NCBI GenBank assembly: GCA_001899635.1
Contig: MKVQ01000049.1
Location: forward strand, 24,996 to 88,995
Length of the DNA: 64,000 nt
Direction: 5' to 3'
Source of the DNA: Myxococcales bacterium 68-20
GTDB taxonomy: Bacteria > Myxococcota_A > Polyangia > Polyangiales > Polyangiaceae
Under the pieces are notes generated by a model, which saw only the letters and a program-made list of their open reading frames with translations, did not search any database and was not told where the DNA came from. Of this stretch, positions 16,160 through 24,630 are shown piece by piece (position 1 is the stretch's first letter; the number at the start of each line of letters is the position of its first letter). A program made the position numbers and the translations under genes.

Positions 16160-17967
16160 GGAGTCTCAAGCTAGCGGCGGGCGTGATGGCCGCCGGTCTC
16201 GCGGTCACGCTCGCGACGATGACGATGGGAGCCTGCAGCGGAGAACGTTCCGAGTTCGACACTCGAAACGAGAGCTTCCTCAACGACGCCTCTCCGGACG
16301 CACCAGCGCCCGGCCCGGGCTGTGGGCACCAATGTTCGCTCGACGGACGTTCGGTCATCAACACCTGCACGGGGGAGACGGTCCAAACCTGCGCGGCGGA
16401 CCTCGCGTGTGGCGCCGGGGTTTGCCAGCCCCCATGTGCTGCAGCGGCGGCGGATAAGAGCTCGAACGGCTGCGACTTCTACTTCCAGGAACCTCGGTTC
16501 GAATACACCACCATCAGTCAGAGTTGCTACGCAGCGTACGTCGTCAATACGTCGATGCAGCCCGTCGAGGTGTCGATGGAACTCGAGGGAAAGCCGCTCG
16601 ATCTGTCGCGCGCACTCTATCGCGCCGAGCCTGGGAGCGCGGAGATGACGCCGCTCGTCGGACCGATCCCACCGGGTGAGAGTGCCATTCTGTTCATCTC
16701 GGACAAGTCACCCGACACGCCCCTCACCCCGCTCGAGAGCGCTTATCTCGGTTGTCCCGAAGGCGTCGTCCCTGCGTCGTACGTCGGAGGCACTCCGTGG
16801 GGGACCGGCTACGGCGTCGCCTTTCACCTGACGACCAACGCACCGGTCAGCCTGGCGGCCGTTTTCCCGTTCGGCGGCGCGTCATCCGCTTACTCGTCCG
16901 CCACGCTCCTGCTTCCCGTCCCGACGTGGGCGAAGCAGCACATGATCGTCAACGCCTGGGAAATGTTTCGGGACGGCTTCGGTCCTGGCGCGCAGATCTT
17001 CGCTGCCGAGGACGACACCGAAGTGACGATCGTTCCGTCTCGCCCGATTCAGAGCGGGAAGGGCGTCACCGGGGCCCCCGCGCGCGTTCCCGTCACGTAT
17101 CACCTCGACAAAGGGCAGCTGCTGCAGATCGCGCAGAACGAAGAGCTCACCGGAAGCCTCGTCTCGTCGACCAAACCGACGGCCATCGTCGGCGGACACG
17201 CGTGCGCGAATGTTCCGACACACGTCACGACCTGTGATGTCCTGGCTCAGCAAATCCCGGCGCTCGAGCAATGGGGACACGAATACGTCGGCGTTGGCTA
17301 CGCGCCACGAATGGGCGGCGAGGACGAATTGATGATGTATCGGATCATTGCGGCGCGAGATGGGACGCGCCTCGACTATGATCCGGCGCTTCCCGCTGGC
17401 GCGCCGGTCACGATGTCCGCGGGTGAACACGTGTCGTTCCCCGCCGGTGTCGGCGAAGCATTCGTCGTTCGAACGCAGGACGCCGATCACCCCATTTACC
17501 TTGCCGCATACATGCCCGGGCACGGCGCTGCTGGTGGTATTTGGACGGGGTCAGACGGCCGTGGCGATCCGGACTTCGTCAACGTCGTTCCCGCGGGCCA
17601 ATACATGAGCTCGTACTCGTTTTATGCGGACCCAACGTTTGCGGACACGTCGCTCGTTCTCGTTCGAGCCAAAACGAACGGGGAGTTCAAGGACGTCTCG
17701 CTCGAGTGCGCCGGCACTCTGACGGATTGGAAGCCGGTCGGGACCCGCGGCGACTACGAGTTCACCAGAGTCATCCTCTCACGGAACTACCGGCCGGGGG
17801 ACTCGTTCGATGGCGGCGGCACGTGTCAGTACGGGCTCCAGCGTACCAAGAGCGATGGCCCATTCACCGCGACGATCTGGGGAACGGCCTACTGCGTCAG
17901 CTACGGGTACACGGGCGGAATGGCGTTGCGGAAGCTCGTCGAGATCCCGCTCGACGTCCCTCACTGA
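16156..17967 (+). CDS. IgGFc-binding-domain-like lipoprotein (copy 2)
   Basis: A 603-residue predicted lipoprotein with lipobox MGAC near residue 32, paralogous to 1547-3379. The Cys-rich N-terminal segment (CGHQCSLDGRSVIN, then CAADLACGAGVC) and the long IgGFc_binding-like region (FHLTTNAPVSLAAVFPFGG, TLLLPVPTWAKQHMIVNAW, EDDTEVTI, SYSFYADPTFADTSL) are all conserved between the copies. It is the last gene of the sigma-factor-linked operon; a 65-bp dispersed repeat follows 18 bases after the stop. A cell-surface recognition role is inferred. Confidence 0.85.
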   Translation: MRSLKLAAGVMAAGLAVTLATMTMGACSGERSEFDTRNESFLNDASPDAPAPGPGCGHQCSLDGRSVINTCTGETVQTCAADLACGAGVCQPPCAAAAADKSSNGCDFYFQEPRFEYTTISQSCYAAYVVNTSMQPVEVSMELEGKPLDLSRALYRAEPGSAEMTPLVGPIPPGESAILFISDKSPDTPLTPLESAYLGCPEGVVPASYVGGTPWGTGYGVAFHLTTNAPVSLAAVFPFGGASSAYSSATLLLPVPTWAKQHMIVNAWEMFRDGFGPGAQIFAAEDDTEVTIVPSRPIQSGKGVTGAPARVPVTYHLDKGQLLQIAQNEELTGSLVSSTKPTAIVGGHACANVPTHVTTCDVLAQQIPALEQWGHEYVGVGYAPRMGGEDELMMYRIIAARDGTRLDYDPALPAGAPVTMSAGEHVSFPAGVGEAFVVRTQDADHPIYLAAYMPGHGAAGGIWTGSDGRGDPDFVNVVPAGQYMSSYSFYADPTFADTSLVLVRAKTNGEFKDVSLECAGTLTDWKPVGTRGDYEFTRVILSRNYRPGDSFDGGGTCQYGLQRTKSDGPFTATIWGTAYCVSYGYTGGMALRKLVEIPLDVPH

Positions 17968-17985
17968 TCGAGCGGCGGCCTCGGT

Positions 17986-18050
17986 CGCGCTCGAATGACC
18001 GATGTTCGCCGTAGTCGCGAGGCGCGTTTCGGAGCTCGTGCGAAGGCTAG
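17986..18050. repeat. 65-bp dispersed repeat, copy 2
   Basis: This is the second copy of the element at 8364-8428 (60 of 65 bases identical). It is intergenic here, between the IgGFc-like gene and mutM. A TCGAGCG/CGCTCGA inverted repeat straddles its left edge (starting at about 17977) and could act in 3' end formation. Confidence 0.8.
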
Positions 18051-18179
18051 AGCAGGTTGCAGTCTCGAACCGGATTCGACGCGATGCGAGATCGACCGCG
18101 ATCGTGCCCACCGAAAGCGCAGAAGACGCGAAGCGCTAATTCATGGCGCTCCCGAGCCGGAACACTAACATTCGACGCG

Positions 18180-18983
18180 ATGCCGGAGCTTCCCGAGGTC
18201 GAGTTCACTCGCAAGAACCTAGCGCGCTGGATGCTTCACGCGCGCGTCGCGAGCGTGAAGACGAACGACACACGCATCGTTCGCCCTGAGAAGCCGCGCG
18301 CGTTCGTTCGGGCGCTCACCGGCCGGACCGTCGATCGGATCGAGCGCCGAGGAAAGTGGATGAAGGTCACGCTCGATGACGGCCGATACCTGTTCGCGCA
18401 TCTGGGGATGAGCGGCTGGTTCGAGCATGTCGGCTCGGGTGAGGCGCCTCTTCGCTTCGAGCGTGTGAGCTTCGAGGTCGAGAAGCGCGGAACGCGCTCC
18501 CGCGTCGTGTATGTCGATTCTCGGCGATGGGGCCGCATGATCCTCGCAGGCGAAGACATTGCGACGTGGAGGGCGCTGGGGCCTGACCCGCTCGACGACG
18601 GCGTCGATCTCGAGCGGCTCGCGCAAAAGCTGACACGTCGGAAGCGAAGCTCGATCAAGGAAGCGCTGATGGATCAGACCATCCTTGCCGGCGTCGGCAA
18701 CATCCAGGCGATCGAGGCGCTATGGAAGGCCGGCATCGATCCGTGCTCCACGGCGAGCGCGATCTCGACGAGCGACCTCGAGGAGATCGCGTCGGGGCTG
18801 CGCTGGACGATTCAGCGAACGCTCGAAGACCTCGAGAAGAGCGGCCTCGTCACCGAGAACCTGTTCTGCATCTATGGACGGCAGGGGGAGCCGTGTCCGC
18901 GCTGCGGTCATACGCTCGAGCGTGTCGTGCTCGGCGGTCGTGCGACGACGTTCTGTCCGGGGTGCCAGCAGCGCCGAGAATGA
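18180..18983 (+). CDS. mutM: Formamidopyrimidine-DNA glycosylase
   Basis: A 267-residue Fpg/MutM enzyme, which removes oxidised purines such as 8-oxoguanine and cleaves the abasic site by beta,delta-elimination. The N-terminus MPELPEV gives the catalytic Pro2 (after Met removal) and Glu3; Lys59 in RRGKW is the conserved helper lysine. The DNA-binding helix-two-turns-helix carries DQTILAGVGNIQA. The C-terminal zinc finger is intact (Cys239, Cys242, Cys259, Cys262) with the DNA-contacting Arg254 in GGR. The ATG at 18180 is fixed because mature Pro must be residue 2, although the frame is open upstream. It stands alone, with no repair operon around it. Confidence 0.96.
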   Translation: MPELPEVEFTRKNLARWMLHARVASVKTNDTRIVRPEKPRAFVRALTGRTVDRIERRGKWMKVTLDDGRYLFAHLGMSGWFEHVGSGEAPLRFERVSFEVEKRGTRSRVVYVDSRRWGRMILAGEDIATWRALGPDPLDDGVDLERLAQKLTRRKRSSIKEALMDQTILAGVGNIQAIEALWKAGIDPCSTASAISTSDLEEIASGLRWTIQRTLEDLEKSGLVTENLFCIYGRQGEPCPRCGHTLERVVLGGRATTFCPGCQQRRE

Positions 18984-19111
18984 CGTCGGCGCGTACCTGG
19001 GGACGAGGTGTCAGGTGTGCGCGTACGACGGCGCAATCGAGCGTGGAGGCTCGAAGCGGTGGACTACCTGGCCTTGATGCCTCGGCGCATACGGCATGTC
19101 AGTCGTCATAG

Positions 19112-19261
19112 TCTGGGCTCGCGACCAATCTCTCCCCGAGCTCGTTCGTGCTCCTCGACACCGACAACGACGCGAAGCCTGACCTGCTCTACAGCGCGGA
19201 CGATCGAGGCGGCACCAGCGGCGGCATCTACAAGTGGATCTCGGCCGACGGCGCGACATCG
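19112..19261 (+). pseudogene. Asp-rich fragment, possible FG-GAP-like remnant
   Basis: After an in-frame stop at 19109-19111, the + strand encodes a short protein-like stretch with LLDTDNDAKPDLLYSADD and GGTSGGIYKWISADG. The DxDxDxxxD spacing is that of calcium-binding loops in FG-GAP/VCBS or dockerin-like repeats. Nothing upstream or downstream continues it, and the antisense phosphoesterase remnant begins 12 bases later. The call as a remnant is tentative. Confidence 0.35.
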
Positions 19262-19272
19262 CTAAGCGACGC

Positions 19273-19755
19273 TCAGGGCGTCTTCCGATCCCTGACGAAC
19301 ATCTCGCGCCAACGCCGGCTGTCCCAGTCGCAGGACGAGAGCGTGAAGCGCGCGTCCGTGAGGTGGGCGACGGCGAAGGTGTGGGCGGCGTTCTTCACCG
19401 CCCCGGGCTTCCACACGTCGATGCCGCGCCATCGATGGTGTTCCGTCGCATGGTGGTGGCCGTGGAAGATGCCCACCACGTCGTGGCGAGCGATCGTCGC
19501 GAACAGGCGCTCCTTGTAGTCGCCGTCGGCGAACCAGTTTCCGTTCGACCACGGCCCCTCGAGCGCGAGGTGGAAGTAGAGAACGACGGGGACGTCGGGA
19601 TCGACGTTTGCGAGATCACGGGCGAGGAAGGAGAGCCCCTCGTCGTCCGGCGCCTCGCCGAGCGCAACGACGTGGAGATCGTCCCAGTCCCACGAATGGA
19701 ACCGGCCGCCGTGACGGCTCGCGACCCCTTCGAGACGGATGCCGCGCGCGTGTCG
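19273..19755 (-). pseudogene. C-terminal half of a calcineurin-like metallophosphoesterase (remnant)
   Basis: The minus frame from 19755 to the TGA at 19273-19275 encodes about 160 residues of an obvious metallophosphoesterase C-terminal half: HVVALGEAPDD, VVLYFHLALEGPWSNGNWF, then the metal-binding GIFHGHHHATEHHRW and a WKPGAVKNAAHTFAVAHL tail. The N-terminal metal-binding motifs (DxH, GDxxDRG, GNHE) are missing. The frame meets a stop at 19756-19758, and the only in-frame start is a GTG at 19479, deep inside the domain. It sits seven bases downstream of the neighbouring minus-strand gene. It is a broken gene that cannot give a working enzyme. Confidence 0.8.
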
Positions 19756-19761
19756 TCAGCA

Positions 19762-20760
19762 TCAGGGGTGCGAGGGCGCGGTCGAGCCGGCGTTCGGATT
19801 GTCGAAGCGGAAGCCTTGCTGGGCTTCCACCCACTCGATCGTCGTCCCTCTGACCAGGGGTACGCTCTTCGCGTCGACGACGATCGGGATGCCCCGTGAC
19901 GAGGTCCGGACGATCGCGTCTTCGGCAGGAAGGTCGCTCCGCGCCTTTGCGCCGAGGACGTGATTCACGCCGGAGGCCCCTTCGCGGCTGGCCGACACCC
20001 ACAGAACGTCGTCCTTGCCCAGCATCGTCCCGATGCGTTGGGCGGCGCTTTCGGTCAGCTCGAGCAGCGGCGCGGCTGCGCTGTCCGTCGACTTCGGCGC
20101 CGAGCCGACCGTGGAGTCCGAGACCACGACGCTGCCGACCAGCGCTCTCCCGATGGTGTCGGTTGCGTCGACGTCCGAGCTGTTCGCCCGATCGAGGGAG
20201 AGGCTCACGACACGGAAGCCGCCGTTCGCCGTCTTCCGACCGACGACCGAGAAGAAGACCGCCGAGGAGGCGCCATCGGGCGCGGTGGCGACCCCGCGGT
20301 AGCAGGCGATCGCGACATCGCCCCGGTGCTCCCAGCGAACGGGCTCGAGCGAGGCCTTCAAGACGCGCTCGGTCGTGCTCCGGACGTTGTCGACGACATA
20401 GGAGAGGAGGTTGTCGAGCGTGGAGCCCACGGTGGGCGGGTAGGGGATCTCCTCGATCGAGAGCGTCATGCCGCTGCTCCGATCGGCCAGCTCGACGCCG
20501 CTCGCCGCGGGCCGCTCTTCCCAGTCGGCGGGGACGTCGAGGGTGACGAACGGCTTCGTCACCCTGCGGGGCTTCCCCGTCAGCGCGCGTCCCGAGCACG
20601 CTCGATCGCTCGGCGCTGCATCGATCGTCTCGGCTGCGCTCGAGGCGGACGGCTCCGGGGTCGGCGGAGGCGGCGTCGACGTTGGACGGCGCGTGAGCCA
20701 GACGAACGCTCCCACCACCGCGAGGGCGAGGAGCGCGAGGAAGAGCGACCGCCGGTTCAT
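19762..20760 (-). CDS. Membrane-anchored protein with cysteine-less IscA-like C-terminal domain
   Basis: A 332-residue protein with one N-terminal membrane helix (about residues 6-22) and a Pro/Ser-rich linker. Residues about 66-215 form a compact domain (VTLDVPADWEERPA, RWEHRGDVAIACYRG) reminiscent of PsbP/DcrB-like folds. Residues about 231-324 match the IscA/ErpA Fe-S carrier fold in order: LELTESAAQRI, VDAKSVPLVRGTTIEWV, GFRFDNPNA. The three cysteines that carry the cluster in IscA are gone: the first is Ala262 in EGASG and the C-terminal CGC is absent. The outside-facing topology also argues against cluster assembly. The ATG at 20760 starts the signal anchor; an in-frame ATG at 20805 would add 15 residues. 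Confidence 0.8.
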   Translation of the reverse strand: MNRRSLFLALLALAVVGAFVWLTRRPTSTPPPPTPEPSASSAAETIDAAPSDRACSGRALTGKPRRVTKPFVTLDVPADWEERPAASGVELADRSSGMTLSIEEIPYPPTVGSTLDNLLSYVVDNVRSTTERVLKASLEPVRWEHRGDVAIACYRGVATAPDGASSAVFFSVVGRKTANGGFRVVSLSLDRANSSDVDATDTIGRALVGSVVVSDSTVGSAPKSTDSAAAPLLELTESAAQRIGTMLGKDDVLWVSASREGASGVNHVLGAKARSDLPAEDAIVRTSSRGIPIVVDAKSVPLVRGTTIEWVEAQQGFRFDNPNAGSTAPSHP

Positions 20761-20859
20761 GTTCCGCCACTCTTTAGCAGCGTTGGCGCGCGACGGGCGA
20801 GGCACACCATCGCTCTCCGTGCAGAGCTCAGGAGACCCCTGGTCGTCGTCGCGCTGGGC

Positions 20860-21034
20860 TCGTCGTCGCCACCGCCTCCTCGAACCAGGACGTGTCCGGG
20901 GGCGCGGTGATCGTCGGTGCGGAGCGCACTGACGGGACCGAGCTCCTCGATGGAAACGTCGCCGAGATCCTCGTCTGCGGCGGCCTCTCGGACGCGGAGC
21001 GCGCGAGCGTGACGAAGTACCTGAGCCGCGCCAC
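20860..21034 (+). pseudogene. LamG/concanavalin-A-like lectin tail (remnant)
   Basis: The + strand encodes a short stretch with the classic last strands and helix of a LamG-like domain: GAVIVGAERTDGTELLDGN, then VAEILVCGGLSDAERASV and KYLSR. In intact proteins this follows some 150 residues of the jelly-roll domain; here it is preceded only by low-complexity sequence and the antisense start of the 19762-20760 gene. There is no matching stop directly after it. I read it as a gene remnant. Confidence 0.6.
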
Positions 21035-21128
21035 GCGATCGTCGCTCAGTAGGTCAGGCGCGTGCCGCGGAGCGGAAGCTCGGAGTCGAGCGGAGGCGCA
21101 GCCATGCGCCAACCGCTCGATCATCAGA

Positions 21129-21905
21129 TCAGTTCGGGCAGCGCGCGATGTCGATCCGCTGCATGTGCACGTCGGTGTTCGGCTTGTCGGACCTGTTGCG
21201 CGGCACGGACGCGATGGCGACTGCCGTCTTCGTCTCGCACTTGCCGAACACGTTGTAGTCGGCCGCCGGTCCCCTGCCGACGACGATGTAGAACTGGCTG
21301 CCGTTCGGCTCCGTGCTCGCCGCCATGGCGAGCGTTCCGCGCGGCTCGTCGACGTGGTTCTCTTCGACGAGAGTGTAGCCCGGCCCGCCCGTTCCGGTCC
21401 CGCGCGGGTCGCCGCCCTGGATGACGAAGTTCGGGATCACGCGATGCCAGATGAGGCCATCGTAGAAGCGGCCGACCTTCCACTTGGTTCCGGTCTTGTA
21501 CGGACGCGTTCCGCGTGCGAGGCCGACGAAGTTCGCTACCGTGATCGGTGCCGCGGTCTCGTCGAGCTCGCAGCGGATCGTTCCCTTGTCGGTCGTGATG
21601 AGCGCCGTCAGCACTCCCGTCGATGCGGGGTAGCCGGCGAGCGCCTGCGCGAGCGTGAACTTCTCTGCGCCACCGATCGGATCGGTCGCCGCCTTGGAAT
21701 CGACCTCGATCTCCGGGGGGCCGGGATCCTGAGGACATCCCGGGAGCGGATTCGGAAGCGAGGGACCGGCGTCGGTGTCGCCGTCGACCTGCTCATCGTC
21801 GCCGTTCACCAAGGGCGCTCCCGTCGACGAGGAAGATGAGGAACACGCAAACATCAACGCGCCGCCGCCGACGATGGCGGCGATGTACCGGATGAACATG
21901 AGCAT
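21129..21905 (-). CDS. Cyclophilin-type peptidyl-prolyl isomerase lipoprotein
   Basis: A 258-residue predicted lipoprotein (lipobox MFAC, Cys21) with a Ser/Asp-rich linker and a cyclophilin domain from about residue 98. Recognisable motifs are FYDGLIWHRVIPNFVIQGGD, with the catalytic Arg155 after His154, GTLAMAA, GSQFYIVVG and YNVFGKCE. Cyclophilins isomerise X-Pro bonds and help fold exported proteins; the anchor places this one in the periplasm or on the outer membrane. An internal ATG two codons downstream is an equal start. The flanking + strand sequence upstream of its 3' end holds a LamG remnant, so it is a single-gene unit. Confidence 0.92.
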   Translation of the reverse strand: MLMFIRYIAAIVGGGALMFACSSSSSSTGAPLVNGDDEQVDGDTDAGPSLPNPLPGCPQDPGPPEIEVDSKAATDPIGGAEKFTLAQALAGYPASTGVLTALITTDKGTIRCELDETAAPITVANFVGLARGTRPYKTGTKWKVGRFYDGLIWHRVIPNFVIQGGDPRGTGTGGPGYTLVEENHVDEPRGTLAMAASTEPNGSQFYIVVGRGPAADYNVFGKCETKTAVAIASVPRNRSDKPNTDVHMQRIDIARCPN

Positions 21906-22146
21906 CGCTCGTTAGCAGTTCCGGATCGCGGTCCCCACATGCATTCGGTCACCTGCAGAAATTTGCTTGCGTGATGCGGGCACGAAGGTGCGTCGAGCTG
22001 CGAGAGCGTGTGATGACCGACTCGAGTGGTTGAAGCCCGACCGTTCCGAGCGAGCGCTGACGAACGCGGTTCAATCGGTCGCGACTCGCGGCTCGTTTCA
22101 TTTGCTGTCAGCGGCGCTCGCAAGAGCGGGCCCGCATGCTGGGCGT

Positions 22147-23208
22147 GTGGAAGCCGTCATCGTCGGAGCTGGGGCCTCGGGAGTCCTCCACGCGCTTGCG
22201 CTGCGCGCTGCGGGCGTGCGGATCGCGGCGATCTACGACCCGGATGGCGAGCGTGCGCGCGCCCTCGCCGAGTTGTGTGAGGCGCGTGTCGTCGACTCGC
22301 TCGCTTCTGCGGCCTCCGTGGACGCGGTCATCGCGGCGGTCTGCAGCCCGCCGAGCGCGCACGTCGCGCAGGCCGAGGTGCTCTCCGCGTCTGCCTCCGA
22401 TCGAGTCGTGCTCGTGGAGAAGCCCGTGGCGACGACGCGCGCCGAGCTCGACCGGCTCTGCGCCCTGCCGACCTGCGTTCCGGTCCTCCAGTGGCGCGCG
22501 GGGAGGGCACTCCGGGCGCTCCGTCGTGCCGTGGTGCACGGTGAGCTCGGTCCTGCGCCCGTCGTCTCGTGCGACCTCGCGTGGTCGCGGGACGATGACT
22601 ACTTCGCGGCTCGCCGCGGGTGGGGCTGCGGCGCGCTTCTCTCGATCGGGATTCATGCCGTCGACGCGATCGCCTGGGCGCTCGGGCGCGCGATCGAGGG
22701 CGCGGCTGGGCTGACGTCGACGCGCCGCGGCGTCGATCACGAAGGGCCGTCAGCGATCGAGGGAGATACCTCCGCCGTCGGTGTCCTTCGGCTCTCGGAC
22801 GGAGCGATGGCTTCGCTCCGGATCTCACTCGACGGCGCCGCCGACACGACCCGCATCACGATGTGCGGCGGCGGGACGAGCGTGTCGCTCGAAGGTGGTG
22901 AGGCCGATCCCACCTCGGGACGGCTCCGCTGGCAGGCGAAGAGCGCGCGTGTGCTCGAGCGTCTCGTCGCGCTCGAGCGCGACACACCGGGGGCCCTCGG
23001 TTCGCCGTTGCTCGTCCCCTATCTCGGCGCTGCGATCGCGGCCGTGCGCGACGGCGAGGCGCCCGGCGAGACCCAGCGCCTCCCGTCGATCGCCGACACG
23101 TTCGGCGCCCATGCAGCGGTGATCGCCATCGCCGCGCCGCTCGCCGGCGTGCTCGGGGCCCAAAGTGCTTCGCGAGCCCGGGACGACGCCGGGATGCAGG
23201 CGCGGTGA
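22147..23208 (+). CDS. Gfo/Idh/MocA-family oxidoreductase
   Basis: A 353-residue NAD(P)-dependent dehydrogenase of the glucose-fructose oxidoreductase/inositol dehydrogenase family. The Rossmann motif VIVGAGASGVLHALAL is at the very N-terminus, and the family EKP motif follows (VLVEKPVATT). The C-terminal substrate domain has GCGALLSIGIHAVDAIAWALG, where the H...D pair resembles the usual catalytic region. I chose the GTG at 22147 because it places the Rossmann strand at residue 2-6 as in the family; the frame is open to 21967 but adds unrelated residues. The substrate is likely a sugar or polyol; it cannot be told from the neighbours. Confidence 0.85.
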   Translation: MEAVIVGAGASGVLHALALRAAGVRIAAIYDPDGERARALAELCEARVVDSLASAASVDAVIAAVCSPPSAHVAQAEVLSASASDRVVLVEKPVATTRAELDRLCALPTCVPVLQWRAGRALRALRRAVVHGELGPAPVVSCDLAWSRDDDYFAARRGWGCGALLSIGIHAVDAIAWALGRAIEGAAGLTSTRRGVDHEGPSAIEGDTSAVGVLRLSDGAMASLRISLDGAADTTRITMCGGGTSVSLEGGEADPTSGRLRWQAKSARVLERLVALERDTPGALGSPLLVPYLGAAIAAVRDGEAPGETQRLPSIADTFGAHAAVIAIAAPLAGVLGAQSASRARDDAGMQAR

Positions 23209-23224
23209 GCGGGCTCGTGCTCGA

Positions 23225-24475
23225 TCAGGGCTGGACGCCGATGGAGCCGACGATGCCGCTGACGCCGTCGAACGTCACCTTCTTCCCGAGATCGGTGATG
23301 GTGCCGTCGTCCGCGAATGCGAGCTGCCGGATCATCTGGAGCTCCGCCACGAGGACGCGTCCTTTCAGCGCGCCGCGATCGATCACCGACGCGAGGGTGG
23401 GCAGCTCGGTCTTGCCGCTCGTGTACGTGATCTCGCCTCCGACCGTGAACGGCTTCGTGGCGTTGGCCGGATCGTAGGTGACGGCGACGAGGGCGTCCTC
23501 GCCGTCGGACTGGAGCAGCAGCGCTGCGTTGCCGAAGGGCGACATCACCACCGCGGCGGGGGCCGGGACCTCGATCGTCGCCGTCGCCTTCATCGTGTCG
23601 AGCGCGACGGCGGCCATGCGGTTGCCCTTCACGATGCCGTTGTCGGTCACGAGCGCCCACTTGCCGTCAGGCGTCACCGCCACCGAGGACGCGATCGCGT
23701 CGCCGTCGCCGAAGACCGCGCCGCCCGCGAGTCGCGCCGGCCTGGCCGGGGCGAGATCGAGCAGGTGCGCATAGTCCGTTGCCGCCGAATCGAATGCCGC
23801 GCCTGCGACGAGGACGGCGCGGTCGGGGTTGGTCGGGAGGAGCGTCATCGCGTGCGCCCGCCCGCCGGGCACGGCGAGGCCGACGTACGTGAGGGTGCCG
23901 TCGCAGCCGATCGCGACCTCGTGGACGCCGCCCCCGTTGTCTGCCGTGTTCGGATCGACCACGAACGCGCGAGCGCCGTCGCGCGAGACGACGACGTGGT
24001 CCGCGTAGAAGTCTCCCTTGAACGCGGCGTGGACGACGCGCACCTTGCCGGCGGTGTCGAACGTGAACACGCCGATCGACCCGTCGTCTTGCGCGACGAG
24101 GCCGACCTCGCCGTCGGGCGTGAAGGCGATCTCGGTGAGCCCTCGATCCATCTCGAAGGTCTCGTTCGTGGGCGTGAGCTCACCGGTGGTCGACAGCTCG
24201 AGCACCTTGTAGATCTTCGTCTTCGCCCCACCCTCGCCGAATGGATGCGAGACGACGACCTTGCGCGTCCGATCGGCCGGCTTGGCGACGCGCGGACACG
24301 CCGATGCCGGGGGATCGCCCCCGTCTTCCGTCGGAGAGGTCTTCGAATCCGGCTTCGCCGACGCATCCGGGGCGGTCGCGCCGCTCGGCGGGTCATCCGC
24401 GCTGGAGCAGGCGGCCGTGACGACCGGAGCAGTGGCGGCGAGCGCGATGAGGGCGACGAGCGAAGCGGAGCGCAT
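23225..24475 (-). CDS. Beta-propeller lipoprotein (YncE/lactonase-like)
   Basis: A 416-residue predicted lipoprotein (lipobox TAAC near residue 23, then an Asp/Ser/Pro-rich linker). From about residue 70 it shows regularly spaced propeller strands: LTEIAFTPDGEVGLVAQDDG, VVVSRDGARAFVVD, SVAVTPDGKWALVTDNG, AVVMSPFGNAALLLQSDG. This resembles YVTN/YncE or 6-phosphogluconolactonase-like seven-bladed propellers. No catalytic signature can be assigned. It converges with the oxidoreductase gene (16-base gap) and follows 24631-25416 on the same strand, though separated by 155 bases. Confidence 0.82.
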   Translation of the reverse strand: MRSASLVALIALAATAPVVTAACSSADDPPSGATAPDASAKPDSKTSPTEDGGDPPASACPRVAKPADRTRKVVVSHPFGEGGAKTKIYKVLELSTTGELTPTNETFEMDRGLTEIAFTPDGEVGLVAQDDGSIGVFTFDTAGKVRVVHAAFKGDFYADHVVVSRDGARAFVVDPNTADNGGGVHEVAIGCDGTLTYVGLAVPGGRAHAMTLLPTNPDRAVLVAGAAFDSAATDYAHLLDLAPARPARLAGGAVFGDGDAIASSVAVTPDGKWALVTDNGIVKGNRMAAVALDTMKATATIEVPAPAAVVMSPFGNAALLLQSDGEDALVAVTYDPANATKPFTVGGEITYTSGKTELPTLASVIDRGALKGRVLVAELQMIRQLAFADDGTITDLGKKVTFDGVSGIVGSIGVQP

Positions 24476-24630
24476 GAGCTTGTTCTCGCCGTGCGCGTTG
24501 CCCGCGTCAACCCGCTGGGGGGAGACGGGGCGGCGACGCTCGATGGGGGGGCTTCAGTTCAACTCCCGATCGGGCGCGGTCACGGGCTCCGGCTCGGATC
24601 AGAGGATCCATTTTCTCGCTGCCTGCGACT

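Noticed and set aside
8364..18050. Composite mobile element bounded by the 65-bp repeats
   Set aside because: No transposase, integrase or terminal inverted repeat was seen, and the repeats are direct and imperfect. Kept only as a finding about the repeat itself.
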